Shown piece after piece: positions 1 to 4,972 of a stretch of 5,133 nt of DNA (the first letter of the stretch is position 1; the number at the start of each line of letters is the position of its first letter). This DNA is from Candidatus Zhuqueibacterota bacterium RBG_16_48_16 (GTDB lineage Bacteria; Zhuqueibacterota; Zhuqueibacteria; Residuimicrobiales; Sediminimicrobiaceae): positions 1 through 5,133 of the forward strand of contig METF01000051.1 in assembly GCA_001771235.1 (NCBI GenBank). Reading direction: 5' to 3'. The position numbers were made by a program, and so were the translations under genes. The notes beneath the pieces were generated by a model. It had not been told where the DNA came from. It ran no database searches and was given only the letters and a program-made list of their open reading frames with translations.

Positions 1-2
1 GG

Positions 3-350
3 CAACCGTTTAGCGCCACCTTTTTGCTGGCCATGGCCGCTTTGACCATTTTGGTTACGGTTCTGGACTATGTCGTGCCGGCGGCCGGTGCCAAAAAATA
101 TGGCGCCTCCAGGATGGGTGTGTGGGGATCGGTCATCGGCATGTTTATCGGCCTTTTCGTCATGCCGCCCTGGGGCATGGTCGTCGGCGCCTTTGTGGGC
201 GCTGTGGCCGGGGAATTGTTTTCCGGCAAAGAGGGCAAAAAGGCTCTCAAGGCGGGTTGGGGCGTGTTTGTCGGCAACCTGGTTGGCGTCGGGCTAAAGC
301 TTGCCGCTTCGATCATCATGCTGTTTTTTTACGTCAAAGCCATCCTATGA
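3..350 (+). CDS. DUF456 family membrane protein, C-terminal part (5' end outside window)
   Basis: The reading frame is open to the left edge of the window, so only the last 115 residues are seen. The first possible start codons inside the window (TTG at 24, ATG at 33) lie in the middle of a membrane segment and are unlikely to be the true start. The fragment shows a hydrophobic segment (about residues 7-25), then a D-x-x-x-P-x-x-G-A-K-K-Y-G-A-S-R-x-G-V-W-G stretch (22-42), then two further hydrophobic segments rich in small residues (about 42-73 and 84-113). The GAKKYGAS motif, the PPWG turn and the glycine-zipper spacing (GxxxG, GAFVGAVAGEL) are typical of DUF456, a family of small inner-membrane proteins of unknown function. 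The stop is TGA at 348-350. The gene lies 85 bases upstream of trxA; whether they are cotranscribed cannot be told. Family assignment is fairly sure; function is unknown. Confidence 0.82.
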   Translation, partial: QPFSATFLLAMAALTILVTVLDYVVPAAGAKKYGASRMGVWGSVIGMFIGLFVMPPWGMVVGAFVGAVAGELFSGKEGKKALKAGWGVFVGNLVGVGLKLAASIIMLFFYVKAIL

Positions 351-423
351 CCGGCCTCTTTTATGTTGCAATAATGGGCAATAATTTGTAATTTTCGCCG
401 CTGAAAATCGAACGGATAAATAC

Positions 424-430
424 AAAGGAG
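424..430 (+). promoter_or_regulatory. Shine-Dalgarno site of trxA
   Basis: AAAGGAG lies five bases before the ATG at 436. There is another ATG at 431, but it is in another frame and too close to the site, so this sequence fixes the thioredoxin start at 436. Confidence 0.75.
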
Positions 431-435
431 ATGGA

Positions 436-762
436 ATGGGTAAGGCTATTGAGATAACAGATGCGAATTTTGAACAGGAAGTGATTTCGTCCGATGTTCC
501 GGTCTTGATAGATTTTTGGGCTGTGTGGTGCGCTCCGTGCAAAATGGTAGCGCCTATTGTTGAACAAATAGCCACTGAATATCGTGGAAAATTAAAAGTA
601 GGCAAGCTCGATGTAGATAATAACAGGCAGACGGCGATGGAATACGGCATTCGCAGTATACCGACGCTGCTCGTCTTTGATAAAGGCAAGGTTGTCGAAC
701 AAATCATCGGAGTTGTTTCAAAAAGTCATCTGGTTGAAAAACTGGAGCTACACCTGGCTTGA
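436..762 (+). CDS. trxA: thioredoxin (WCAPC active site)
   Basis: This is a complete 108-residue thioredoxin, the usual length of a single-domain bacterial thioredoxin, acting in the cytoplasm as a dithiol reductant for ribonucleotide reductase, methionine sulfoxide reductases and similar clients. Its numbering matches E. coli TrxA without gaps through the active site: buried D26, W28, W31, C32-A33-P34-C35, K36, P40, cis-proline P76 (after I75) and G92. The active site is CAPC instead of the common CGPC, a known variant of true thioredoxins. There is no signal peptide or membrane anchor, so this is not a periplasmic TlpA/ResA-type protein. A strong AAAGGAG sits five bases before the ATG. The gene is followed by 112 bases without a clear terminator before the guanylyltransferase gene, so it may be a separate unit or the head of that cluster. 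Identification is near certain; its reductase partner is not in the window. Confidence 0.96.
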   Translation: MGKAIEITDANFEQEVISSDVPVLIDFWAVWCAPCKMVAPIVEQIATEYRGKLKVGKLDVDNNRQTAMEYGIRSIPTLLVFDKGKVVEQIIGVVSKSHLVEKLELHLA

Positions 763-874
763 TTTATTTTTCATCCTTCAAAGAGGCGGGCAATTATTTG
801 AACAGCAGGTCTATCCTCGTGACAGTTCTTAATACCATCGCCACCTGATTTACTCCAAAAGTCACAATAGAGAT

Positions 875-1954
875 ATGGAAAACATATATGCCGTCATTAT
901 GGCGGGCGGAGTGGGAACTCGATTTTGGCCAAAAAGCCGCAAGGCCATCCCCAAGCAATATCTTAATCTCGCCGGCAGGCAATCTATGATCCAGATGTCC
1001 GTTGGCCGGGTACAGGAGATTTTGCCTGATGAAAATATATATGTTGTGTCCACACGTGACCAGGAATCGATTTTAACCTCCCAGCTTGATTGGCTCCCCA
1101 AGTCAAATATCATTGTTGAGCCGTTCGGAAAAAACACGGCGCCCTGTATCGGCCTTGCCGCTATTCATCTCGCTAAAAAGAATCCCGATGCCATCATGAT
1201 CATTATGCCCGCCGATCACCTGATCAGCGAAATCCAGCAATTCATCCTCACTCTAAAAGCGGGTGTCGATTTGGTACAGAAAAACCAGGATGCGTTGGTG
1301 ACCCTGGGCATTAATCCGACTTTTCCGGCAACGGGTTATGGCTATATCCAAAAGGGCGCACCGATGCAATCCGAGCCGATCATGGCATACCAAGTGAGAG
1401 CGTTTGCTGAAAAGCCGACTTTGGACGTTGCTGAAAAGTTTTATCACAGCGGCGAGTTCTATTGGAACAGCGGTATTTTTATCTGGCGGGCGGATACGAT
1501 TTTAGCATATCTTGAAAATCTGATGCCTGATCTGTACCAGGGTTTATGCCAGATCGCAGCGGCCATTGGCAGAAGCGATCTGGAGCAGGTTACGGAAACG
1601 GTTTACAGGCAGATCTTTAGTGAATCGATTGACTATGGCGTTATGGAACATGCCAGCAAGGTGCTGGTGATCGAAGGCGATTTCGGCTGGGACGATGTCG
1701 GCAGTTGGGAAGCCGTGTATGACATATCGAAAAAAGATGAAAACGGCAATGCCGTCAAGGGCAATGTTATTTTAAAAGATGTCAAGAACTCGTATATCGA
1801 ATCGACCGAACGGCTTGTGTCGATCCTTGGCGTGGATGATCTCATTGTGATCGATACCCCGGACGCACTCTTGATTTGTAAAAGAAAGAAGTCGCAGGAT
1901 GTGAAATGGGTCGTAGAAAAGCTAAAACACGACGAGCAGACCAGCTACCTTTAA
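875..1954 (+). CDS. manC: mannose-1-phosphate guanylyltransferase (ManC, short form without isomerase domain)
   Basis: This 359-residue nucleotidyltransferase should make GDP-mannose from GTP and mannose 1-phosphate in the cytoplasm, feeding mannose, fucose or rhamnose into surface glycans. The N-terminus carries the pyrophosphorylase signature: A10-G-G-V-G-T-R-F-W-P19, S21-R22 and P26-K27-Q28. Further family landmarks are E82-P-F-G-K-N-T-A-P-C (82-91), the metal/phosphate motif P112-A-D-H115, F177-A-E-K-P181, Y196-W-N-S-G-I-F202, S251-I-D-Y-G-V-M-E-H259 and G271-W-D-D-V-G-S-W278. It ends after a short beta-helix-like tail, so the C-terminal phosphomannose isomerase (cupin) domain of bifunctional ManC/AlgA (about 470 residues) is absent; isomerisation must be encoded elsewhere. 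The ATG at 875 places the GG-rich loop at the usual distance from the N-terminus, though its ribosome site (AGAGAT) is weak. It is the first gene of a tight cluster, with the next start 8 bases after its stop. Another sugar 1-phosphate as substrate cannot be fully excluded. Confidence 0.92.
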   Translation: MENIYAVIMAGGVGTRFWPKSRKAIPKQYLNLAGRQSMIQMSVGRVQEILPDENIYVVSTRDQESILTSQLDWLPKSNIIVEPFGKNTAPCIGLAAIHLAKKNPDAIMIIMPADHLISEIQQFILTLKAGVDLVQKNQDALVTLGINPTFPATGYGYIQKGAPMQSEPIMAYQVRAFAEKPTLDVAEKFYHSGEFYWNSGIFIWRADTILAYLENLMPDLYQGLCQIAAAIGRSDLEQVTETVYRQIFSESIDYGVMEHASKVLVIEGDFGWDDVGSWEAVYDISKKDENGNAVKGNVILKDVKNSYIESTERLVSILGVDDLIVIDTPDALLICKRKKSQDVKWVVEKLKHDEQTSYL

Positions 1955-1962
1955 TCAACGGC

Positions 1963-2235
1963 ATGACTGAGGATGAAGTTCTGCAAGCCCTCGAATCCGT
2001 GGCGCGCCAGTTGGATATTGAAGTGCGCTATGAAAAAGGTGATTTTGAAGGAGGGTACTGCGCATTCAGGAACCAACACCTGATCTTTATGCAAAAAAAC
2101 GAGCCCATCGATAAGAAAATTCAGGTATTGGTGCGGGAACTCCATCGGTTTGATCTCGAACAAATCTATGTCCTTCCTGCTATCAGAGAACTCTTGGAAA
2201 CGAAAGGCGAATTACTCGAACATAACGTACAGTAG
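1963..2235 (+). CDS. conserved-looking small protein of unknown function (90 aa)
   Basis: I do not recognise a named family. The ATG at 1963 gives a 90-residue acidic soluble protein with no signal peptide and no membrane segment. An upstream in-frame ATG at 1906 would add 19 residues, but these are read from the end of manC in another frame and are basic and low in complexity, so the shorter form is preferred; neither start has a convincing ribosome site next to it. The predicted layout is helix (1-17, EVLQALESVARQL), strand (19-24), a glycine turn G30-G31, strands around C33 and 39-44, then helix 49-64 and helix 69-86. The order strand, GG-turn, strand, then a helix with V57-R-E-L-H-R-F63 vaguely recalls the region before the HExxH helix of ImmA/IrrE-type proteins, but the zinc-binding motif is missing; this is speculation. 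It sits between manC and the EIIA gene, 8 bases after one and 12 before the other, so it is very likely cotranscribed and truly coding. Confidence 0.72.
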   Translation: MTEDEVLQALESVARQLDIEVRYEKGDFEGGYCAFRNQHLIFMQKNEPIDKKIQVLVRELHRFDLEQIYVLPAIRELLETKGELLEHNVQ

Positions 2236-2240
2236 GAGGT
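2234..2240 (+). promoter_or_regulatory. strong Shine-Dalgarno site of the EIIA gene
   Basis: AGGAGGT, almost the full anti-16S complement, overlaps the TAG stop of the preceding gene and lies seven bases before the ATG at 2248. It fixes that start and suggests the EIIA protein is the best translated product of the cluster. Confidence 0.8.
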
Positions 2241-2247
2241 CGACCAC

Positions 2248-2715
2248 ATGCTCCAGCGAGCCGAATTGACGAAATACTTCAAAAGCACCCTGTTCATACC
2301 GCAGCTCAAATCGAAGACAAAAGATGCCGTGTTGAAAGAATTGCTCGATCTCTTTGTGCAGGTGAAATACATTCGCAACCGGGACCTGGTGCTTGAAATG
2401 TTGCATCAACGCGAAAAACTTGGCAGCACCGGCATCGGGAAAAATGTCGCCATTCCTCACGGGCGTACCACGGCCACTTCGGATGTGATTGTTGCCTTTG
2501 GCCGTTCGGAACAAGGCATCGATTTCGATGCCATCGATAAGAAGCCTGTGCATCTTTTCTTCATGGTCATTGCTCCGCCACATGACGAGGGAAACGTTTA
2601 TTTACCGATACTGGGTTCGTTGGTGACCGTTTTGAACCTGAAGAAAAATCGCGACAAATTGCTCAAGGTGAACACTTTTGAAGAATTCATCGAGGTCATA
2701 ACCGGAGAATCGTAG
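2248..2715 (+). CDS. PTS EIIA type-2 domain protein, PtsN (EIIA-Ntr)-like
   Basis: This 155-residue single-domain protein belongs to the fructose/mannitol/nitrogen class of phosphotransferase EIIA (PTS EIIA type 2). The phosphorylation site is H71 within N66-V-A-I-P-H-G-R73, preceded by the usual L52-x-x-R55-E-x-x-x-S60-T-G-I-G64 stretch. The downstream core has the V101-H-L-F-F-M-V-I-A-P110 strand and the G117-N-V-Y-L-P-I-L-G-S-L helix. Length equals that of stand-alone PtsN proteins. No EIIB, EIIC, HPr or Enzyme I gene is in the window and the neighbours are a guanylyltransferase and a zinc-ribbon protein. A regulatory role, with phosphorylation by a PTS-Ntr-type relay, is therefore more likely than sugar uptake. 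It has a strong AGGAGGT ribosome site. Its TAG stop directly abuts the ATG of the zinc-ribbon gene, indicating coupled translation. The domain call is firm. The equivalence to E. coli PtsN is not shown, so no gene symbol is given. Confidence 0.9.
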   Translation: MLQRAELTKYFKSTLFIPQLKSKTKDAVLKELLDLFVQVKYIRNRDLVLEMLHQREKLGSTGIGKNVAIPHGRTTATSDVIVAFGRSEQGIDFDAIDKKPVHLFFMVIAPPHDEGNVYLPILGSLVTVLNLKKNRDKLLKVNTFEEFIEVITGES

Positions 2716-3051
2716 ATGGCCAAAACAAGCCTGGAATTGCTGGTGTCGTTACAAGATTTGGATTTGATGATTGAAGAAGCGGACGAAGTTAAAAAACTGG
2801 GTTTTTCGGTAACAGGATCGACTGAGCTGATCAAGGCACGGGAAGAGCTGGCAAAAAGTATCAGCAGGCCGCTTCTATCCCGCTACGAACAGTTGCGGGC
2901 TAAAATCAAGCGCGCCGTAGTGCCGGTCAAAGACGACATATGTTTGGGATGTTTTCTGCGCCAGCCGACATCGCGGGGAGTGCGCGGGCGCGAAGATGAG
3001 CAAATCTTCACCTGCGAGAATTGCGGACGAATGCTCTATTGGCTGGAATAG
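2716..3051 (+). CDS. short C4-type zinc-ribbon protein (DUF164/CdsZ-like, shortened)
   Basis: This 111-residue protein ends in a zinc ribbon of four cysteines, C76-L-G-C79 and C100-E-N-C103, the second pair followed by G104-R-M-L-Y108, as in the C-terminal ribbon of DUF164 (CdsZ-like) proteins. The N-terminus (L8-L-V-S-L-Q-D-L-D-L-M-I-E-E21) also resembles the start of that family, but the long antiparallel coiled coil that brings normal members to about 240 residues is missing. Only helices around 5-27 and 35-66 remain, with a basic strip at 56-66. It may be a natural short paralogue that binds nucleic acid or a protein partner; its function is unknown. The ATG follows the EIIA stop codon with no gap, and CGGAG at 2703-2707 inside the EIIA gene serves as ribosome site at eight bases. 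It is the last gene of the + strand cluster. Zinc binding is likely; the family link is moderately sure. Confidence 0.83.
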   Translation: MAKTSLELLVSLQDLDLMIEEADEVKKLGFSVTGSTELIKAREELAKSISRPLLSRYEQLRAKIKRAVVPVKDDICLGCFLRQPTSRGVRGREDEQIFTCENCGRMLYWLE

Positions 3052-3102
3052 CCATTCTTGTATGAAGCCCCCCTCAGATTGATTAATTCACATATCATAG
3101 TT

Positions 3103-3174
3103 GTAGGGGCGAAGCATTCTCCTCAGAGAATCCCTTTCTTACTATGAATCCTGCAAAAAATGCTTCGCCCCTAC
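3103..3174. repeat. perfect 16-bp inverted repeat with 40-base loop (GTAGGGGCGAAGCATT)
   Basis: The arms at 3103-3118 and 3159-3174 are exact reverse complements with no mismatch. The loop of 40 bases contains a second small hairpin, ATTCTC-CTCA-GAGAAT at 3116-3131, which shares bases with the left arm and so competes with the large stem. The arm sequence resembles palindromic repeats I remember from spacers of many environmental bacterial genomes; that is memory, not a search. Placed 51 bases after the last gene of the + strand cluster, it could also end or stabilise that transcript, but no T-run follows (the right arm is followed by CAAAAA). Confidence 0.85.
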
Positions 3175-3281
3175 CAAAAACGTGAGTCGTCATTAATAAT
3201 TTTTAATTCTGTTATATTTGTGGCGTATGATCATGTAGGTGTATCCGATCACAGGATTCTATGGGTCTTTAAAATTAAGTC

Positions 3282-3304
3282 TGTCATTCTCTTGAGAATC
3301 TTTG
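3282..3304 (+). repeat. 23-bp TGTCATTC-7-AATCTTTG repeat, copy 1
   Basis: The copy holds the hairpin ATTCTC-TT-GAGAAT at 3286-3299. It pairs as an inverted repeat with 3394-3416, sharing the eight outer bases at each end. It resembles TGTCATTC...GGAATCTTTG-type dispersed repeats of bacterial spacers. Confidence 0.6.
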
Positions 3305-3393
3305 TAATTATGTAATCGTACCCGCCATAATGGCATTTTTTCCGGAGGAAGACCCATATCAGTTTGCTTCTTTTTCAATATGTGCGCTCCTGA

Positions 3394-3416
3394 CAAAGAT
3401 TCCTGAAGGAATGACA
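3394..3416 (-). repeat. 23-bp TGTCATTC-7-AATCTTTG repeat, copy 2 (inverted)
   Basis: Read on the minus strand this is TGTCATTC, seven bases, AATCTTTG. Its hairpin, ATTCCT-GA-AGGAAT at 3399-3412, differs from that of copy 1 at two stem positions, and both changes are matched on the opposite side of the stem. Confidence 0.6.
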
Positions 3417-3584
3417 TGTGGGTGGTTATGGCGCGTGGTTTTAAGTGAAACGGATACCAACCCGTTCATCTCCGAATTCCAAAAATTCGTAGCGTATTTT
3501 TAAACCCTGTGATCGCTTACATGCAGGTTAATATGGCTGCGAAAATGTGCCTTTTTCATTTTTCACTTTTGTGAATTATGCAGA

Positions 3585-4778
3585 CTAAATAATGCCGAAT
3601 TTTTTCCCCAGCTTTTCAAAAATTCCCAGCACTTTGTCCAGCTCTTGTTCCGTATGCGTGGCCATGTAACTGGTTCGAATGAGGGACGATCCCGGGGGCA
3701 CGGCCGGGCTTATGATGGGGTTGGCAAATATGCCATTCTCAAACAGCAGCCGCCAAAATCCGAATGTTTTCTCATCATCGCCAATGATGATGGGAATGAT
3801 CGGCGTTTCGCTGCAACCCGTATTGAATCCCATCTGAATATATGCTTTTTTCATTTTGTGATAGTTCGTCCATAATCGCTCGCGGCGCTCCGGTTCTTTT
3901 TGCAGAATATCAAGACAGGCAATGACCGTCGCCACGGCCGCCGGCGGGGGGCTGGCCGAAAAAATCAGGGCTCGCGATGTGTGTTTCACAAAGTGGACGA
4001 CTTCTTCAGGGCCGGCAATAAAACCGCCAATGGAGGCGAATGATTTGCTGAACGTGCCGGCTACCAGATCGACCTGGTCTTCAAGGCCAAAGTGCTCGGC
4101 TGTGCCCCGGCCGTTTTTGCCCAATACCCCGATGGCATGCGCATCGTCAATCATAATGCGCGCCTGGTGTTTTTGCGCCACTTTGACCAAATCGGGCAAA
4201 TTAACGATGTCGCCGCCCATACTGAAAACGCCATCAGTGACGACTAAAATGCCGCCGCCATCTTTGTGGTTTATCGATAGCACTTTATCCAGATCGTTCA
4301 TGTCATTGTGACGGTATTTCAAGGCCTTGCCGAATGACAAACGCGTTCCATCGACAATGCTGGCGTGGTTCTCGTTGTCGCCAACCACCAGGTCGTTACG
4401 ACCGACCAGCGCAGAGATGGCACCCTGGTTGGTTTGAAATCCCGTGGAGAACACCAGCGTGGCTTCGGTATTCATAAAACGGGCTAACTTTTCTTCCAGC
4501 TCTTCATGGAGACTCAGCGTGCCGTTTAAGAAACGCGATCCGGTACAGCCGGAGCCAAACTTCTCAATAGCTTCAATGGCCGCTTTTTTGACCCGCTCAT
4601 CCTGGGTGAGTCCTAGATAATTGTTGGAGCCAATCATAATCATCTTTTTGCCGTCGATAATAACTTCGCTATCGGCTCCTGATTGAATCGCTTTAAAGTA
4701 AGGATACAAACCTTTTGCCGCTACTTCCCGTGCTCTTGCAGATACACCTGTAGAACATTTGCTAAAAAGGTCAGCCAC
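3585..4778 (-). CDS. serine palmitoyltransferase-like alpha-oxoamine synthase (PLP-dependent)
   Basis: This complete 397-residue enzyme is a fold-type I PLP protein of the alpha-oxoamine synthase family (serine palmitoyltransferase, KBL, BioF, HemA). It joins an amino acid to an acyl-CoA with loss of CO2. Key residues are visible: N52-N-Y-L-G-L57, G75-S-G-C-T-G-S-R-F-L-N85, N137-H138 (stacks on PLP), D211-D-A-H214 and T242-F-S-K245, whose lysine should form the Schiff base. R269-A-L-I-F-S-A-S276 follows. The G-S-x-x-T/A-G-S-R-F-L-N-G-T-L-x-L-H block, the E136-N-H-A-S-I-V-D-G motif and the N-terminal Y25-P-Y-F resemble Bacteroides-type serine palmitoyltransferase more than KBL or BioF. The likely job is therefore 3-ketodihydrosphingosine synthesis from serine and palmitoyl-CoA in the cytoplasm. 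The start is GTG at 4778 with GGAGG five bases before it; no better in-frame start lies upstream before a stop at 4848-4850. It is monocistronic within the window. No acyl carrier protein or ketoreductase gene is adjacent, so KBL or BioF activity remains possible. Confidence 0.88.
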   Translation of the reverse strand: MADLFSKCSTGVSARAREVAAKGLYPYFKAIQSGADSEVIIDGKKMIMIGSNNYLGLTQDERVKKAAIEAIEKFGSGCTGSRFLNGTLSLHEELEEKLARFMNTEATLVFSTGFQTNQGAISALVGRNDLVVGDNENHASIVDGTRLSFGKALKYRHNDMNDLDKVLSINHKDGGGILVVTDGVFSMGGDIVNLPDLVKVAQKHQARIMIDDAHAIGVLGKNGRGTAEHFGLEDQVDLVAGTFSKSFASIGGFIAGPEEVVHFVKHTSRALIFSASPPPAAVATVIACLDILQKEPERRERLWTNYHKMKKAYIQMGFNTGCSETPIIPIIIGDDEKTFGFWRLLFENGIFANPIISPAVPPGSSLIRTSYMATHTEQELDKVLGIFEKLGKKFGII

Positions 4779-4788
4779 CTTTGCCTCC
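4766..4788 (-). promoter_or_regulatory. ribosome binding site and start-codon hairpin of the serine palmitoyltransferase-like gene
   Basis: GGAGG (4788-4784) lies five bases before the GTG start. The six bases AAAGGT (4782-4777), which include the first two bases of the start codon, are exactly complementary to ACCTTT (4771-4766), with a five-base loop GGCTG. The start codon can therefore fold into a 6-bp hairpin while the ribosome site stays single-stranded. Confidence 0.55.
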
Positions 4789-4849
4789 GAATGTTGTACC
4801 GCGATTGCCTGTGTTATGTAATGTTCGATTGATAATTGCCATATAAATT

Positions 4850-4884
4850 AAAAAATGCGGTCTCCCCGTTCTCCCCAAAACCGC
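4850..4884 (-). terminator. terminator-like hairpin in the leader of the serine palmitoyltransferase-like gene (possible attenuator)
   Basis: On the minus strand GCGGTTTT (4884-4877) pairs with GAGACCGC (4864-4857) as eight base pairs, two of them G-U, around a 12-base purine-rich loop GGGGAGAACGGG. One A and then TTTTTT (4855-4850) follow, the form of an intrinsic terminator. It lies about 25-60 bases after the predicted transcription start and about 70 bases before the GTG. It could thus stop transcripts early rather than end an upstream gene. The stem is modest, so its strength is uncertain. Confidence 0.5.
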
Positions 4885-4915
4885 GACGTGCGACAGTGGA
4901 AACGATTGATTGGAA

Positions 4916-4944
4916 AATATAGATAATCGTACGTATATTGTCAA
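4916..4944 (-). promoter_or_regulatory. sigma70-type promoter of the serine palmitoyltransferase-like gene
   Basis: Read on the minus strand, a perfect TTGACA (4944-4939) is followed by a 17-base spacer and TATATT (4921-4916), five of six matches to TATAAT. Transcription should start near 4908-4911, giving an untranslated leader of about 130 bases. The spacer contains the palindrome CGTACG (4928-4933). Confidence 0.75.
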
Positions 4945-4972
4945 GCGCAAACTGCGGGAGAGCATATTGCGC
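4945..4972. promoter_or_regulatory. inverted repeat GCGCAA-16-TTGCGC next to the -35 box (possible operator)
   Basis: GCGCAA (4945-4950) and TTGCGC (4967-4972) are perfect half-sites 22 bases apart from start to start, about two DNA turns. The first touches the -35 hexamer of the minus-strand promoter. The position suits an activator or repressor dimer. A 6-bp half-site is short, so chance is not excluded. Confidence 0.3.

Larger units (their letters stand above)
3232..3523. repeat. about 290-bp segment bounded by imperfect inverted ends, possible non-autonomous element
   Basis: The left end carries CATGTA (3232-3237), eight bases, CGATCACAGG (3246-3255), then GGGTCTTTAAAATT (3264-3277). Read on the other strand, the right end carries CATGTA (3523-3518), two bases, CGATCACAGG (3515-3506), running into GGGTTTAAAAAT. 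The same blocks occur in the same order with small gaps, so the ends are degenerate inverted copies. The interior codes for nothing. No clear target-site duplication was found, so transposition is only inferred. Confidence 0.5.
3052..3584 (+). other. gene-free spacer between convergent genes, rich in palindromic repeats
   Basis: No reading frame with a ribosome site or recognisable product was found in these 533 bases. Both flanking genes end here, so no promoter is needed. The spacer contains the inverted repeats listed separately. It also contains small hairpins: GCCAT-A-ATGGC at 3324-3334, AACGG/CCGTT at 3449-3453 and 3462-3466, CGAATT/AATTCG at 3473-3478 and 3484-3489, and TTCAC-TTTT-GTGAA at 3562-3575. 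The last lies just past the stop of the minus-strand gene, but neither strand has a proper T-run placed for a strong intrinsic terminator. Confidence 0.7.

Noticed and set aside
366..394. TTGCAA and TAATTT 17 bases apart as a trxA promoter, and the GCAATAAT direct repeat at 368-375 and 378-385
   Set aside because: The -10 candidate matches consensus in only half its positions and the repeat is AT-rich and short; too weak to call.
345..707. 120-codon open frame on the minus strand
   Set aside because: It lies opposite the thioredoxin gene and has no family features.
797..825. TTGAAC as the -35 box of a manC promoter
   Set aside because: No acceptable -10 box lies 16-18 bases downstream.
1906..1962. 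Longer N-terminus of the 90-residue protein from the ATG at 1906
   Set aside because: The extension overlaps the conserved frame of manC and reads as basic low-complexity sequence; the start at 1963 gives normal gene spacing.
2212..2583. 123-codon open frame on the minus strand
   Set aside because: It lies opposite the EIIA gene, whose active-site motif and strong ribosome site show the + strand to be coding.
3562..3575. TTCAC-TTTT-GTGAA hairpin as terminator of the minus-strand gene
   Set aside because: The stem is only five pairs and on the minus strand it is followed by A residues, not T.
3922..4311. 129-codon open frame on the + strand inside the serine palmitoyltransferase-like gene
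   Set aside because: It is antisense to a gene with a full set of conserved catalytic residues, has no ribosome site and its translation looks like no protein family.
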